A stretch of DNA of 64,000 nt from Methylobacterium sp. Leaf112 (GCF_001423295.1 NZ_LMNG01000029.1:124001-188000), one strand, 5' to 3'. Shown: positions 23,441 to 34,272, numbered from the stretch's first letter. The notes: generated by a model not told the origin, from the letters alone. Numbers and translations are program-made.

Positions 23441-25345
23441 ATGTCCCAGCGGTTGTCGCACGACGCTCAGGTTGCCGAAATCCCAGGCGGTGAAATCCCC
23501 GGCGGACCGGCTTCGGAGCACTCCCTCCTCGCACGCCGGCTGATGCTGGCCGGGCCCACCCTGGCGACGGCCGCCCTCATCGCGACCCTGGCGGGGATCG
23601 CCTACGGCCCGCCCACCGGCTGGCTCGCCGGCTCCGTCCTCGTCCTGTTCTGCCTGGTGATGGCCTGGCAGTCGTTCGTGGCCTGGCAATACGTCTACGG
23701 CCTCGTCGCGGACGCCCTCGGCGACCGGGCGAAGTCGGACCTCGAGATCCGCTCCCTGACCGTGCCGGCGATCGCTTCGGGCCGGAGCCGGACGGCCGCC
23801 GTGGTGGCCATCCACGCGGAGGACGCCGTCGCGGTGTTCGCGGCCCTCCGGGTCATGGCCCGCTCGCTCCAGCGCGAGGGCGGCGACGGGTCCGACATCG
23901 ACCTGTTCGTCCTGTCCGACACCCGCGACGGCGCCATCGCGGCGGTGGAGGAGCACGAATTTTCCCGCATCACCGCCTGGGCGGCCCAGAACGGTTCCGG
24001 CCTGCCGCATCTGCGCTACCGCCGCCGCCACGACAATGCCGGGCGGAAAGCCGGCAACATCGCCGAGTTCTGCCGAACCTACGGGGCCGAGTACGACTTC
24101 ATGATCGTGCTCGACGCCGACAGCCTGATGACCGGCGCGGCCATGCGCCGCCTCGCCCGTCTGATGGAGGAGAGCCCCCGCGTCGGCCTGATCCAGACCG
24201 TGAGCTACGCCACCGGCCGCGACACCCTGTTCGCCCGCGTCCAGCAATTCGCCGTGCGCCTCTACGCGCCCCTGTCGATCCGCTGCCTGGAAACGTGGCA
24301 GGGGCCCGATGGCAGCTACTGGGGGCACAACGCGATTCTGAGGGTCGAGGCCTTCGCCAACAACGCCGAACTCCCCGTCCTGCCCGGCAAGGCGCCGCTG
24401 GGCGGCGAGATCCTGTGCCACGACATCGTCGAGGGCGCGCTCCTGCGTCGGGCCGGCTGGGAGGTGCGCTTGCTGCCCGAGATGGGCGGCACCTGGGAGG
24501 AGATGCCGACGAACCTCGTCGATCTGCTCGGCCGCGAGCGCCGCTGGTGCCAGGGCAACATGCAGCACCTGCGCGTCGTGCCCATGCCGGGCCTGCGCCC
24601 CGCCAGCCGCTGGCACCTCGCCGTCGGCATCCTCTCCTACATGGCCTGCCCGCTCTGGGTGGCGTTCCTGGCGCTCGGCACCGTCCAGGCCGCGACCACC
24701 GGCGATCTCGGTCTCCTCGGCTACGGTCTCACCGGCACGGGGGCGGCCGCCCATGGGCTCGCGGCCCTCGTCGTCCTCGTTCTCGCCCTGCCGAAAGCCC
24801 TGAGCCTCGGCCACGTCCTCGTCTCGGCGGAGCGCCGGGCGGCCTTCGGCGGCACCGCGTCGCTCCTGAAGAGCGCGGCGCTGGAACAGGTGATCTGGGT
24901 GCTGCTCTGGCCGGTGATGACCCTGTTCGCGGCGGGCGCCGTCGCCACCACCTTCGTCGGGCGCGTGGTGCGCTGGGACGTGCAGGTCCGTGACGATCGC
25001 CGGGTGCCGTGGGCGGAGGCCTGCCGGCTGCAGGTCGACACCCTGGTGGCCGGTGGCCTCCTCGCCGGCGTGCTCGCCTATGCCGCCGACCCGTGGCTCG
25101 CCCTGTGGATGGCGCCCGTGGCCCTCGGCCTCCTGTCGAGCCCGGCCCAGAGCGTGCTGACCAGCCGGGCCGATCTCGGCCGGCGGGCGCAGGACCTGGA
25201 CCTATTCCTCACCGTCGACGACACGCGGCGCGCGCCCGATCTCGCCGCCCTGGCCCAATCGCGCGGCGGCACCGAGGTCCGGGCGGAACGGCCGAACCTC
25301 GCCGAGGTCGCGGACCTCCGGGCCAGCGAAGCCCCGGTGTCCTGA
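23441..25345 (+). CDS. opgH: Glucans biosynthesis glucosyltransferase OpgH/MdoH
   Basis: 634 residues, an inner-membrane GT2 enzyme that polymerises beta-glucan from UDP-glucose and moves it to the periplasm. Two N-terminal helices lie at about 38-56 and 62-82. The catalytic domain has Asp160, the DxD pair in VLDADSLM (Asp225, Asp227), the acceptor acid in HDIVEGALLRRAGW and the Q-x-x-R-W-type segment RERRWCQGN. About five C-terminal helices lie from 400 to 580. It is shorter than E. coli OpgH (about 850), lacking part of the N-terminal region, as in other alphaproteobacteria. No good ribosome-binding site precedes the ATG. Confidence 0.94.
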   Translation: MSQRLSHDAQVAEIPGGEIPGGPASEHSLLARRLMLAGPTLATAALIATLAGIAYGPPTGWLAGSVLVLFCLVMAWQSFVAWQYVYGLVADALGDRAKSDLEIRSLTVPAIASGRSRTAAVVAIHAEDAVAVFAALRVMARSLQREGGDGSDIDLFVLSDTRDGAIAAVEEHEFSRITAWAAQNGSGLPHLRYRRRHDNAGRKAGNIAEFCRTYGAEYDFMIVLDADSLMTGAAMRRLARLMEESPRVGLIQTVSYATGRDTLFARVQQFAVRLYAPLSIRCLETWQGPDGSYWGHNAILRVEAFANNAELPVLPGKAPLGGEILCHDIVEGALLRRAGWEVRLLPEMGGTWEEMPTNLVDLLGRERRWCQGNMQHLRVVPMPGLRPASRWHLAVGILSYMACPLWVAFLALGTVQAATTGDLGLLGYGLTGTGAAAHGLAALVVLVLALPKALSLGHVLVSAERRAAFGGTASLLKSAALEQVIWVLLWPVMTLFAAGAVATTFVGRVVRWDVQVRDDRRVPWAEACRLQVDTLVAGGLLAGVLAYAADPWLALWMAPVALGLLSSPAQSVLTSRADLGRRAQDLDLFLTVDDTRRAPDLAALAQSRGGTEVRAERPNLAEVADLRASEAPVS

Positions 25346-25352
25346 GCGGGCG

Positions 25353-25781
25353 TCAACGTGCCGGCTTGCCGAGGACTTCAATGGGGTCGGTGCGCTGGCT
25401 CGGGGCCGGCTCCTTCGTGACGCTGTCGCCGCCCTGCTTGCCGTCGGACTTCAGCCCCGTTCCGCTGGCGAGTTCGAGACAGGTGACCATCTCCACGTAG
25501 GACGGAAACCCTCCGGCATCGAACTGCTTCTCGCACTGGCGCTTGGCCGCCGGCGTGAACTCGCCCCAGCGGCGCTTGACCTCGTCACGGGCCGAACGCT
25601 CCGAGCGCAGGCAACCGTCCTTGCTGGCGTTGTCGTTGACGTTGGCCGAGGCGGCGGAGCGGCAGGTCTTCTCGATGTCGAGGTTCGGCGGACCGTCCGC
25701 CGCCGAAACGGGCGCCCCCGCGAGCAGCAGGGCCACGAGGCCGGCAGTGAGGCCGGCAAGCAGGGATCGGGCGTTCGTCAT
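25353..25781 (-). CDS. Small secreted protein, hypothetical
   Basis: 142 residues. The signal peptide is residues 1-27 (LLAGLTAGLVALLLAG, cleavage after VSA). The mature protein has four cysteines (EKTCRS, KDGCLRSE, KRQCEKQF, VTCLEL), spaced for two disulfides, and a charged helical region. Its tail is rich in Lys, Ser and Pro. I know it only as a recurrent Methylobacterium/Hyphomicrobiales small protein of unknown function. It converges with opgH with a 7-bp gap. Confidence 0.75.
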   Translation of the reverse strand: MTNARSLLAGLTAGLVALLLAGAPVSAADGPPNLDIEKTCRSAASANVNDNASKDGCLRSERSARDEVKRRWGEFTPAAKRQCEKQFDAGGFPSYVEMVTCLELASGTGLKSDGKQGGDSVTKEPAPSQRTDPIEVLGKPAR

Positions 25782-25856
25782 CGCGGGTCTCTCCGGGGGA
25801 ACTCTCAGCCGACAACGCGAAGCTTCGGCATTGGCCCCCTGCGTCCGCGAGGAAAA

Positions 25857-27035
25857 TCACTGCCTGTCCGGGGTGTCGTCCCCCCGCAGGGCCGCGTCGA
25901 GATCCCCGAAAAGGTCGTCGACGGCCTCGATACCAACGGATAGGCGCAGGAGATCGGGCGGGCAGGGCGAGCCCGGCCCCTCGACGGAGGCCCGGTGCTC
26001 GATGAGGCTCTCGACGCCCCCGAGGGAGGTCGCGCGCTTCCACAGGCGGACCCGGGCGGCGGCGGCGATGGCGGCCTGTTCGCCGGCCGCGATCCGGATC
26101 GACAGCATGAAGCCGAAGCCGCCGTCCATCTGGCGCGCGGCGACCGCATGTCCGGGATCGTCGGGCAGGCCCGGATACAGCACGGCGCTCACCGCCGGAT
26201 GGCTCTCGAGGCGGCGGGCGAGTTCCGCGGCCGAGGCCGATTGGGCGGCGGCCCGGAGGTGCAGGGTGCGTAGGGACCGCATGAGCAGGTAGGCCTCGAA
26301 CGGTCCGAGGATGGCACCGCCCCCGGCGCGGATCGTCCCGAGTCGCGACCAGAACGCGTCCGCCTCGGCGCCGGCGAGCACGCCCGCGACCACGTCCGAA
26401 TGCCCGTTGAGGATCTTCGTGGCCGAATGCATCACTATGTCGGCCCCGAGCGTGAGGGGCCGCGTGTGGATCGGCGAGGCGGCGGTGGAATCCACGGCGA
26501 GCCGTGCCCCCGCGGCATGGGCGAGGCGGGCGGCGGCGGCGATGTCGGTCACCGTCCAGAGCGGATTGCCCGGCGTCTCGATCCAGACGAGCTTCGTCGT
26601 GCCCGGCCGCAGGGCGGCCCGCAGGGCATCGAGATCGTCCATGGGGACGAAGTCGATGGCGATGTGCCGGCGCGGCATCTCCTCGCGCAGCCAGCGCTTG
26701 AGGGCCCAGTACATCACCAGGGGGGCGACGACGTGGTCGCCGGGCTCCAGGGCGGTGAACACGGCCGTGGCCGCCGCCATGCCGGAGCCGAACAGCATGG
26801 CCCCGGCTCGCGCCTCCTCCAGCATGGCGATGACGGCCTCGGCCTCGCGCACGGTGGCGTTGTCGGGCCGCGCGTAGGAGAAGCCCGACGCATAGCCGTT
26901 GTCCGGATCGCGCAGGAAGGTGGTCGAGACGTGGAGCGGCGCCACCACGGCCCGGGTCACCGGTTCGATTCGCCCCATGGCCTGGGCCGCGAGGCTGCGG
27001 GCCTGGAAGGGGTGGGGCGTGGTTTCGTCCGGCAT
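25857..27035 (-). CDS. Trans-sulfuration family PLP-dependent enzyme
   Basis: 392 residues. It is related to cystathionine gamma-synthase, beta/gamma-lyase and methionine gamma-lyase. The PLP lysine is Lys207 in MHSATKILNGHSD. The phosphate-cup segment FGSGMAAATAV and the stacking Tyr in PLVMYW are present, as is the C-terminal SLGGVESLIEHRAS signature. These residues set the family but not the exact reaction. Cystathionine gamma-lyase or gamma-synthase activity is most likely. The ATG at 27035 is at the usual N-terminus. It is divergent from tspO. Confidence 0.9.
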   Translation of the reverse strand: MPDETTPHPFQARSLAAQAMGRIEPVTRAVVAPLHVSTTFLRDPDNGYASGFSYARPDNATVREAEAVIAMLEEARAGAMLFGSGMAAATAVFTALEPGDHVVAPLVMYWALKRWLREEMPRRHIAIDFVPMDDLDALRAALRPGTTKLVWIETPGNPLWTVTDIAAAARLAHAAGARLAVDSTAASPIHTRPLTLGADIVMHSATKILNGHSDVVAGVLAGAEADAFWSRLGTIRAGGGAILGPFEAYLLMRSLRTLHLRAAAQSASAAELARRLESHPAVSAVLYPGLPDDPGHAVAARQMDGGFGFMLSIRIAAGEQAAIAAAARVRLWKRATSLGGVESLIEHRASVEGPGSPCPPDLLRLSVGIEAVDDLFGDLDAALRGDDTPDRQ

Positions 27036-27283
27036 GGCTCCGGTCCTGTCGTTCGCGGGTCTGGGGGAAGGTGGAGGTCTCCAGGACGCGTTCCTGGCGA
27101 CGGCACCGGCCCCATGGCACGGACCTGTCGTATGGTCCGAGTCCGGGGCCGGCTTCATGAAACCATGGCCCCTCGAACAGCGTTCCGACGCCAGCCTCCG
27201 AAGACCGTGTCGCCCCCCGGTAGCCGTGTCGGCCGCTCCGAGACTTGTCGCCCAGAGACACTGAAACCAGGACCCCGAGACGG

Positions 27284-27802
27284 ATGACCGCTACCCTGCA
27301 TGTGCCCGGCCAGCCGGCCCTGCCCCGCTATCCCCGTCTGGCGGCGGCGATCCTGCCCGTGGTCCTCACGGGCTTGGTCGGGTCGCTCTCGACGGGCTCC
27401 AACATCGAGGGCTGGTACGCGAATCTCGCCAAACCGTCCTTCAACCCGCCGAACTGGGCGTTCCCCGTCGCGTGGACGATCCTCTACGGACTCATCGCCT
27501 TCTCGGCGTGGCGGCTCCTGGGCGCCAAGCCGCGCACGGGGCCGACCCGGGAGGGCTGGCGGCTGGCGGTGATCGCCTTCGCGGTCCAGCTTGCGCTCAA
27601 TACCGCGTGGACCCCGACCTTCTTCGCCGCTCACGCCATCGGCACGGGCGTGGTGGTTTCGGGGGCGATGTTCGTGATGATCCTCTGGACCATCCGCCTG
27701 TCGTGGCGCTTCGACCGTGCCGCCGCCGGAGTGCTCGTGCCCTACGCGGCCTGGGTCGGCTTCGCGACGGTTCTGAACTTCGCGCTCTGGCGGCTGAACT
27801 GA
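27284..27802 (+). CDS. tspO: TspO/MBR family protein
   Basis: 172 residues with five transmembrane helices. The family signature is clear: WYANLAKPSFNPPNWAFP in the first loop, AWTILYGLIAFSAWRL, and LQALNTAWTP-like (here VQLALNTAWTPTFF). TspO binds tetrapyrroles and cholesterol-like ligands in the inner or outer membrane. It is adjacent to and convergent with hemA, with 3 bp separating the stop codons, which fits the tetrapyrrole link. The ATG at 27284 is preferred. The 13 upstream codons of the longer frame are non-conserved. Confidence 0.9.
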   Translation: MTATLHVPGQPALPRYPRLAAAILPVVLTGLVGSLSTGSNIEGWYANLAKPSFNPPNWAFPVAWTILYGLIAFSAWRLLGAKPRTGPTREGWRLAVIAFAVQLALNTAWTPTFFAAHAIGTGVVVSGAMFVMILWTIRLSWRFDRAAAGVLVPYAAWVGFATVLNFALWRLN

Positions 27803-27805
27803 GCC

Positions 27806-29122
27806 CTACTCGGCGGCTTCCACGAACACGGTGCCGGCGCGCGGCAGGTCGAGGGTGTCCCATGTCTCCATGAGCGCCGCCGTCAGCTTGGCGATCCTGG
27901 CGTCGTCGTGGAACGGCGAGGGGGTGATGCGCAGGCGCTCGGTGCCGCGCGGCACGGTCGGGTAGTTGATCGGCTGGATGTAGATGGCGTGATGCTCCAG
28001 CAGATGGTCGGCCGCCGCCTTGCACAGCTCGGCATCGCCGACCATCACCGGCACGATATGGGTCTGCGTGTGCAGCACCGGCAGGCCGGCGGCCTCGAGG
28101 GCGATCTTGGTGCGGTTGGCCTGGCGCTGGTGCGCCTCGCGCTCGACGTTCGAGCGCTTGAGGTAGCGGACCGAGGCGCGAGCTGCGGCAGCGATGGCCG
28201 GCGGCAGGGCGGTGGTGAAGATGAAGCCCGGCGCATGGCTGCGCACGGCGTCGCACAGGACGGTGGACCCGGTGATGTAGCCGCCGACGCAGCCATAGCC
28301 CTTGGCCAGGGTCCCCTCGATGACGTCGACGCGGTGCATCACCCCGTCGCGCTCGGAGATGCCGCCGCCGCGCGGGCCGTAGAGCCCGACGGCGTGCACC
28401 TCGTCGAGGTAGGTCATGGCGCCGTAGCGCTCGGCGAGGTCACAGATGGCTCCGATGTCGGAGACGTCGCCGTCCATGGAATAGACGCTCTCGAAGGCGA
28501 TCAGCTTCGGGCGGTCGCCCGCCGCGATGAGGAGCTCTTCGAGGTGGGCGAGATCGTTGTGGCGGAAGATGCGCTTCTCGCAGCCCGAATGGCGCACGCC
28601 CTCGATCATCGAATTGTGGTTGAACGCATCCGACAGGATCAGGCAGTTCGGCAGCAGCTTGGCGATGGTCGAGATGCCGGCCTGGTTCGAGACGTAGCCC
28701 GAGGTGAAGACGAGGCCCGCCTCCTTGCCGTGCAGGTCGGCGAGTTCGCGCTCGAGGTCCACCAGGGGGGAATTGTTGCCGGCGATGTTGCGGGTGCCGC
28801 CGGCGCCCACGCCACAGCGCGCCGCCGTCTGGGTCATGGCGCCGACCACGTCGGGGTGCTGGCCCATGCCGAGGTAGTCGTTCGAACACCACACGGTGAT
28901 CTCGGAGGTGCCGCCGTCGGGCTTGCGCCAATGCGCCGTGGGGAAGCGTCCGGCGATGCGCTCGATATCGGCGAAGACGCGATAGCGGCGCTCGGTGTGG
29001 AGGTGGTCGAGGGCGGTGCGGAAGTAGGCGTCGTAATCGGCTTGGGTCCGACCCGGACGGGTCTTCTGGATCTTGCGGCTCTCGGTGATCTCGCTCGTCG
29101 CGGGCATCCGGTTCACGGGCAT
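27806..29122 (-). CDS. hemA: 5-aminolevulinate synthase
   Basis: 438 residues. It condenses glycine and succinyl-CoA into 5-aminolevulinate with PLP, the first step of heme and bacteriochlorophyll synthesis in alphaproteobacteria (Shemin pathway). The PLP lysine is Lys274 in [13 protein letters not shown]. Other conserved elements are [25 protein letters not shown] and [12 protein letters not shown]. The ATG at 29122 has a GAAGGA site; Met6 is an alternative. The N-terminus carries about 25 residues before the conserved YDAYF start. It has a 424-bp upstream region. Confidence 0.96.
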   Translation of the reverse strand: MPVNRMPATSEITESRKIQKTRPGRTQADYDAYFRTALDHLHTERRYRVFADIERIAGRFPTAHWRKPDGGTSEITVWCSNDYLGMGQHPDVVGAMTQTAARCGVGAGGTRNIAGNNSPLVDLERELADLHGKEAGLVFTSGYVSNQAGISTIAKLLPNCLILSDAFNHNSMIEGVRHSGCEKRIFRHNDLAHLEELLIAAGDRPKLIAFESVYSMDGDVSDIGAICDLAERYGAMTYLDEVHAVGLYGPRGGGISERDGVMHRVDVIEGTLAKGYGCVGGYITGSTVLCDAVRSHAPGFIFTTALPPAIAAAARASVRYLKRSNVEREAHQRQANRTKIALEAAGLPVLHTQTHIVPVMVGDAELCKAAADHLLEHHAIYIQPINYPTVPRGTERLRITPSPFHDDARIAKLTAALMETWDTLDLPRAGTVFVEAAE

Positions 29123-29546
29123 CCGTCCTTCACGCTTGGGCTGATTGGCCGGCGGTGGGATCGCGGCCTCTGGCGGGGTCGTTTCCGCGCGGACCCTCTT
29201 GCCAGACGGGGTCTTCGCGATTGGTTTTAGCAAAGTGTCGTCGCCGCCTGTTCGGGAGACAGCGAACGCTCCGCGTCGTGGCTGGCTTTCCCAGCGCGGA
29301 CGGCACGATACAGGCGAACTTGGAATTGGTTCAAGTCGACAACCGCAGCCCTGGTCTGCAGCTTGACGGTGCCGCCAGGTGAGGCTGCCTGATAGGCGCC
29401 GTCGTCGTGGCGATGCGTCGCGTGGGAGCCGCTCCGTCCGGGTTTCGCGGCAGGACGCCGATGCGACGATCGAAAAATCGGCTTCCCATCGAAGCCGCGA
29501 GCGGATTGAAGCGTTGGCGTGCCACCCCGAGGCCGCTTGGAGAACC
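29123..29546. other. Divergent intergenic region upstream of hemA, 424 bp
   Basis: Must contain the hemA promoter on the minus strand. I see an imperfect dyad near GAATTGGTTCAAG (about 29320) and a hairpin CGGCTTC-CCATC-GAAGCCG at 29479-29497. There is no FNR/FixK-type TTGAT-N4-ATCAA box, no small gene with a convincing start, and no RNA fold that I can identify. Confidence 0.45.
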
Positions 29547-29777
29547 ATGACCGATCAGACGGACAGGCGGGCCGAGCGCCTCAAGGCGGCCCTGCGGGAG
29601 AATCTCCGACGCCGCAAGGCGCAGGTGCGCGGTCGCTCCGAGGCGCCGGACGGCAGGGTTCGGGACGGGACCGGACCCACGCCCCCGGATCCTCCCGATC
29701 CGTCCGATGCGAATTCGCCGGACGCCAGTCCGCCGGATGGCGATCCGCCGCAACCCTCCGAGGGCGATCCGGCCTGA
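29547..29777 (+). CDS. Small conserved protein upstream of murA
   Basis: 76 residues. The N-terminal third is a basic helix, [19 protein letters not shown], of a type I recall from a small protein encoded just before murA in Hyphomicrobiales. The rest is low-complexity Pro/Asp/Ser, built from repeats like PPD and PSD. It may be an RNA- or ribosome-associated peptide, but function is unknown. The ATG at 29547 follows GGAGAACC. It is followed 137 bp later by murA. Confidence 0.65.
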   Translation: MTDQTDRRAERLKAALRENLRRRKAQVRGRSEAPDGRVRDGTGPTPPDPPDPSDANSPDASPPDGDPPQPSEGDPA

Positions 29778-29914
29778 GCTGGGCCGCAATCCCTTTTCCG
29801 ACAAAACTCGCGTATACGCCGGCTCGAACGACATGGAAGGCGGGCCGCGGGCTCTCCGCGAGACCGGTCCGAACGTCCCCCGGGGGCGGGACCAGAGCGT
29901 AAGGTTGGACAGCA

Positions 29915-31204
<1,290 letters not shown>

Positions 31205-31210
31205 GTGAGG

Positions 31211-31236
31211 CGCGCCGGCCCCGACGGGCCGGCGCG
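31211..31236. terminator. Strong 11-bp hairpin after murA
   Basis: Arms 31211-31221 and 31226-31236 pair perfectly over 11 bp with a CGAC tetraloop. It lies between murA (+) and a convergent small gene (-), so it is likely a bidirectional terminator. There is no T-run. Confidence 0.65.
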
Positions 31237-31242
31237 GAATGA

Positions 31243-31563
31243 TCAGCCGCCGACGGCGCCGCGCTTGAAACCGAAGCCGGGAATCTCGCAGCCGCAGGGG
31301 GCGTTGTAGGGCGCGGGCCGCGTGCCGCAATTGCCGCGCGCGGTGACGCAGATGCTGCCGCCGCGTCCGCCGCGGGGACGTCCGTCGAAGCGATCGTCGT
31401 AGCGGTCACGGCGGCGCTCGTAGCGGTCCTCGTCGTAGCGGCGCTCGAAACGCCGGGGACGGTCGTCCTCGTAGCCGCCGTAATACTGAGCCTTGGCCTC
31501 GAACGCGCCGAGGCCGGTACCGAGGGTCGCGGCCGTCGCGATCGCCAGGAGAATGCGCTTCAC
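31243..31563 (-). CDS. Small secreted Arg/Tyr/Asp-rich protein, hypothetical
   Basis: 106 residues. The signal peptide is residues 1-25 (ILLAIATAATLGTGLGA, cleavage after AKA). A repetitive charged region of alternating Arg, Asp and Tyr follows (RRYDEDRYERRRDRYDD), then a Gly/Arg-rich part. It ends in a compact cysteine region (ICVTARGNCG, PCGCEIPG). The four cysteines suggest disulfides or metal binding in the periplasm. I do not recognise a named family, though similar proteins are frequent in Methylobacterium. Confidence 0.7.
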   Translation of the reverse strand: MKRILLAIATAATLGTGLGAFEAKAQYYGGYEDDRPRRFERRYDEDRYERRRDRYDDRFDGRPRGGRGGSICVTARGNCGTRPAPYNAPCGCEIPGFGFKRGAVGG

Positions 31564-31866
31564 CGAACTGTCCTTTCCGTCATCCCCGTCGCCCGAGCCG
31601 ACGTGTTCGCCGATGGGTCGCGGGGGCCGAGCTTGGAGGGTCTCGGGGACGAGCCTTAGACCGATGCGGATGAACGACGGCTGAGACCTCTCGTTCCACG
31701 CCGTCCCGCGCCACGCCGTCCCGCGCCACGCCGTCCCGCGCCCCGTCGTACGAACGCCCGCGCGCCCATGGTTGCCGTGGGCCGACGGCCTCGCTACCTA
31801 CGGGACGCAAGAGTTGCCATGTTCCGGGATCGGCCCGGTTCAACCCGAAGAGCGCGACACCCCGCC
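31564..31866. other. Divergent intergenic region with tandem repeats, 303 bp
   Basis: Separates the small secreted protein gene from the DUF2948-hisD operon. Its main feature is three perfect 15-bp tandem repeats at 31696-31740. No gene or RNA is evident. The DUF2948 promoter must lie in it. Confidence 0.45.
31696..31740. repeat. Three perfect 15-bp tandem repeats
   Basis: The unit CCACGCCGTCCCGCG occurs three times without change (31696-31710, 31711-31725, 31726-31740), followed by a partial unit. It is 127 bp upstream of the DUF2948 start. Confidence 0.85.
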
Positions 31867-32334
31867 ATGGAGCTTCTGAAGCTCGCCGCCCTCGATGCCG
31901 ACGACCTCGCGGTGATCTCGGCTCACCTGCAGGACGCCATCCTGCGGGCCGAGGATTTGGCCTATCTCACCGATACCCATCGTTTCGTGCTGGTGGCCCG
32001 GCGGTTCGACTGGTCGACGGAGGAGGGGACGGCGCCGCGTCGACGCCTGACGGGCGTGCATTTCGAGCGGGTGCTCGGCGTGCGCAGCCGCGGCATCGTA
32101 CCGGGCGCGTCGTCCGACACCCCCCTCGAACTCCTGGCCGTCACCTTCACGCCGGGCGAGGCTCCGTCCGGCACCGCCACCCTGATCTTCGCCGGCAATG
32201 CCGCGATCCAGCTCGACCTCGAATGCATCGAGGTGCGCATGAAGGATCTCGGACCCGTCTGGGAGGTCGATGGCCGACCCGATCACGAGGCCGTCGCCGC
32301 CGCCCGCGCCGCCGTCGAGGGACGCAACGCATGA
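31867..32334 (+). CDS. DUF2948 family protein
   Basis: 155 residues of mixed alpha/beta character. It begins MELLKLAALDADDLAVISAHLQDA, with later RFDWSTEE and GVHFERV segments that fit DUF2948, an alphaproteobacterial family of unknown function usually encoded just before hisD. Its stop overlaps the hisD start (ATGA), so the two are translationally coupled. It is probably cytoplasmic; no signal peptide or membrane helix is present. Confidence 0.85.
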   Translation: MELLKLAALDADDLAVISAHLQDAILRAEDLAYLTDTHRFVLVARRFDWSTEEGTAPRRRLTGVHFERVLGVRSRGIVPGASSDTPLELLAVTFTPGEAPSGTATLIFAGNAAIQLDLECIEVRMKDLGPVWEVDGRPDHEAVAAARAAVEGRNA

Positions 32335-33626
32335 TCCGCCTCCATTCCGGCGCCGCCGATTTCGCGGACAGCTTCGCCCGCCTGCTCACGGTGAAGCGCG
32401 AGATCTCGGAGGATGTCGACGAGACCGTTCGGGGCATCATCGCGGGCGTGGTCGCGGGCGGCGACGCGGCCCTCGTCGACTACACCCGCCGCTTCGACCG
32501 CGTCGGCGAGGCGTTCACCACCGCGACCCTGCGGGTGACGGCCGATGAGATCCGGGCCGCCATCGCCGCCTGTCCGGCCGACGCCCTGGAAGCCCTGCGC
32601 TTCGCCGCCACCCGCATCGAAGCCTTCCATGCAGGCCAGGTGCCGGGCGACCACATGGGCACGGACGCCCTCGGGGTCACCAGCGGCTGGCGCTGGACCG
32701 GCCTCGAATCCGTCGGCCTCTACGTACCCGGCGGGACGGCGAGCTATCCCTCCTCGGTGCTGATGAACGCGATTCCGGCCCGCGTCGCCGGGGTGCCGCG
32801 CGTCGTCATGGTGGTGCCGATGCCGGAGGGGGCGATGAACCCCCTCGTGCTCGCCGCCGCCGATCTCGCCGGCGTCCACGAGGTCTACCGCGTCGGCGGT
32901 GCCCAGGCCGTGGCGGCCCTGGCCTACGGAACCGAGACCATCGCGCCCGTGGCCAAGATCGTCGGGCCGGGCAATGCCTGGGTCGCGGCGGCCAAGCGCC
33001 GGGTGTTCGGGCAGGTCGGCATCGACATGATCGCCGGCCCGTCCGAGGTGCTGATCCTCGCCGATTCCCACGCCAATCCGGACTGGGTCGCGGCCGACCT
33101 TCTCGCTCAGGCCGAGCACGACGAGGCCGCCCAATCGATCCTCATCACCGATTCGGCCGAGCTTGCCGACGCCGTCGAGCAGGCCGTCGAGCGCGCCCTG
33201 GTCACCCTGCCGCGTGAGAAGATCGCCCGGGCGAGCTGGCGTGATTACGGCGCCATCGTCGTGGTGCGGAACTTCGACGAGGCGGTGCCCCTGGTCGACC
33301 GCCTCGCGCCCGAGCACCTCGAGATCGAGACGGACGATGCCGAGGCCTTGGCCGCGAAGGTGCGCAACGCCGGGGCGATCTTCCTCGGCTCGCACACGCC
33401 GGAGGCCATCGGCGACTATGTCGGCGGCCCCAATCACGTCCTGCCGACGGCGCGCTCGGCGCGGTTTTCGTCCGGGCTCGGCGTCCTCGACTTCATGAAG
33501 CGCACGACGATCCTGCGCTGCGACCCCGAGAGCCTGCGGGCGCTCGGACCCTCGGCCATCGCCCTCGGACGGTCGGAGGGTCTCGAAGGCCACGCCCGCT
33601 CGGTGGCCATCCGCCTGAACCTGTGA
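32331..33626 (+). CDS. hisD: Histidinol dehydrogenase
   Basis: 431 residues. It oxidises L-histidinol to L-histidine with two NAD+, the last step of histidine synthesis. Conserved elements are [52 protein letters not shown], the zinc-binding AEHDEAAQS region and the catalytic Glu-His in APEHLEIE. The start overlaps the DUF2948 stop by 4 bp. The following UPF0262 gene starts 4 bp after its stop. Confidence 0.97.
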   Translation: MIRLHSGAADFADSFARLLTVKREISEDVDETVRGIIAGVVAGGDAALVDYTRRFDRVGEAFTTATLRVTADEIRAAIAACPADALEALRFAATRIEAFHAGQVPGDHMGTDALGVTSGWRWTGLESVGLYVPGGTASYPSSVLMNAIPARVAGVPRVVMVVPMPEGAMNPLVLAAADLAGVHEVYRVGGAQAVAALAYGTETIAPVAKIVGPGNAWVAAAKRRVFGQVGIDMIAGPSEVLILADSHANPDWVAADLLAQAEHDEAAQSILITDSAELADAVEQAVERALVTLPREKIARASWRDYGAIVVVRNFDEAVPLVDRLAPEHLEIETDDAEALAAKVRNAGAIFLGSHTPEAIGDYVGGPNHVLPTARSARFSSGLGVLDFMKRTTILRCDPESLRALGPSAIALGRSEGLEGHARSVAIRLNL

Positions 33627-33630
33627 GGCG

Positions 33631-34131
33631 ATGATGCCCGGCGCGGCCAAATCCACGGAGCCGAAATCTCCCAACCGCCTCGTGGCGGTGACCCTCGACG
33701 AGGAGTCCATCGGCCGGGGCAACCCCGACCAGGAGCACGAGCGCGCCATCGCGATCTTCGACATCCTTGAAGAGAACAGCTTCGCGATTCCGGGGCGCGA
33801 GGGGCCGTTCGCCCTCACCCTGGGGCTGGTCGAGAGCAAGCTCGCCTTCGCGATCCGCCACGAATCCGGCGATCCGGTGATGACGCACCTCCTGTCGCTG
33901 ACCCCGTTCCGGCGGGTGATCCGCGATTACGAGATGATCTGCGAGAGCTACTACAACGCCATCAAGACGGCCTCGCCGACCCAGATCGAGGCCATCGACA
34001 TGGGGCGGCGCGGCCTGCACAACGAAGCCTCGGACCTGTTGAAGCAGCGCCTTGAAGGCAAGGTCGACCTCGACCACCAGACCGCGCGGCGCCTGTTCAC
34101 CCTGGTCTTTGCCTTGCATTGGAAGGCCTGA
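33631..34131 (+). CDS. UPF0262 family protein
   Basis: 166 residues. It matches the uncharacterised alphaproteobacterial family UPF0262: [37 protein letters not shown] and the [16 protein letters not shown] segment are typical. It sits between hisD and the phosphatase, as in many relatives, but its biochemical function is not known. Two successive ATG codons (33631, 33634) are possible starts. Cytoplasmic. Confidence 0.9.
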   Translation: MMPGAAKSTEPKSPNRLVAVTLDEESIGRGNPDQEHERAIAIFDILEENSFAIPGREGPFALTLGLVESKLAFAIRHESGDPVMTHLLSLTPFRRVIRDYEMICESYYNAIKTASPTQIEAIDMGRRGLHNEASDLLKQRLEGKVDLDHQTARRLFTLVFALHWKA

Positions 34132-34190
34132 GCGGCGCTCTCCCGAACGTGACGTCCATCGCGCGGCAGCCGCACCCCGAAGGCTTCGTG

Positions 34191-34235
34191 CGTCCACCAA
34201 GACCTCGTCCACCAAGATATCGTTCACTAAGACCT
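34191..34235. repeat. Three degenerate 15-bp tandem repeats
   Basis: Units CGTCCACCAAGACCT, CGTCCACCAAGATAT and CGTTCACTAAGACCT follow each other directly in the 141-bp spacer between the UPF0262 gene and the phosphatase gene. Confidence 0.75.
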
Positions 34236-34272
34236 GGAGCCGTCGACTCCAGCGCCCGGAGACAGTGACCGG

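Noticed and set aside
27161..27186. A GGAAC-N17-GGTT pair on the minus strand upstream of the PLP enzyme gene, as a general-stress sigma promoter
   Set aside because: It has one mismatch in the short minus-10 element, and such matches are expected by chance in a window of this size.
29123..29546. A small RNA or riboswitch upstream of hemA
   Set aside because: Only short isolated hairpins are seen, with no conserved riboswitch core that I can recognise.
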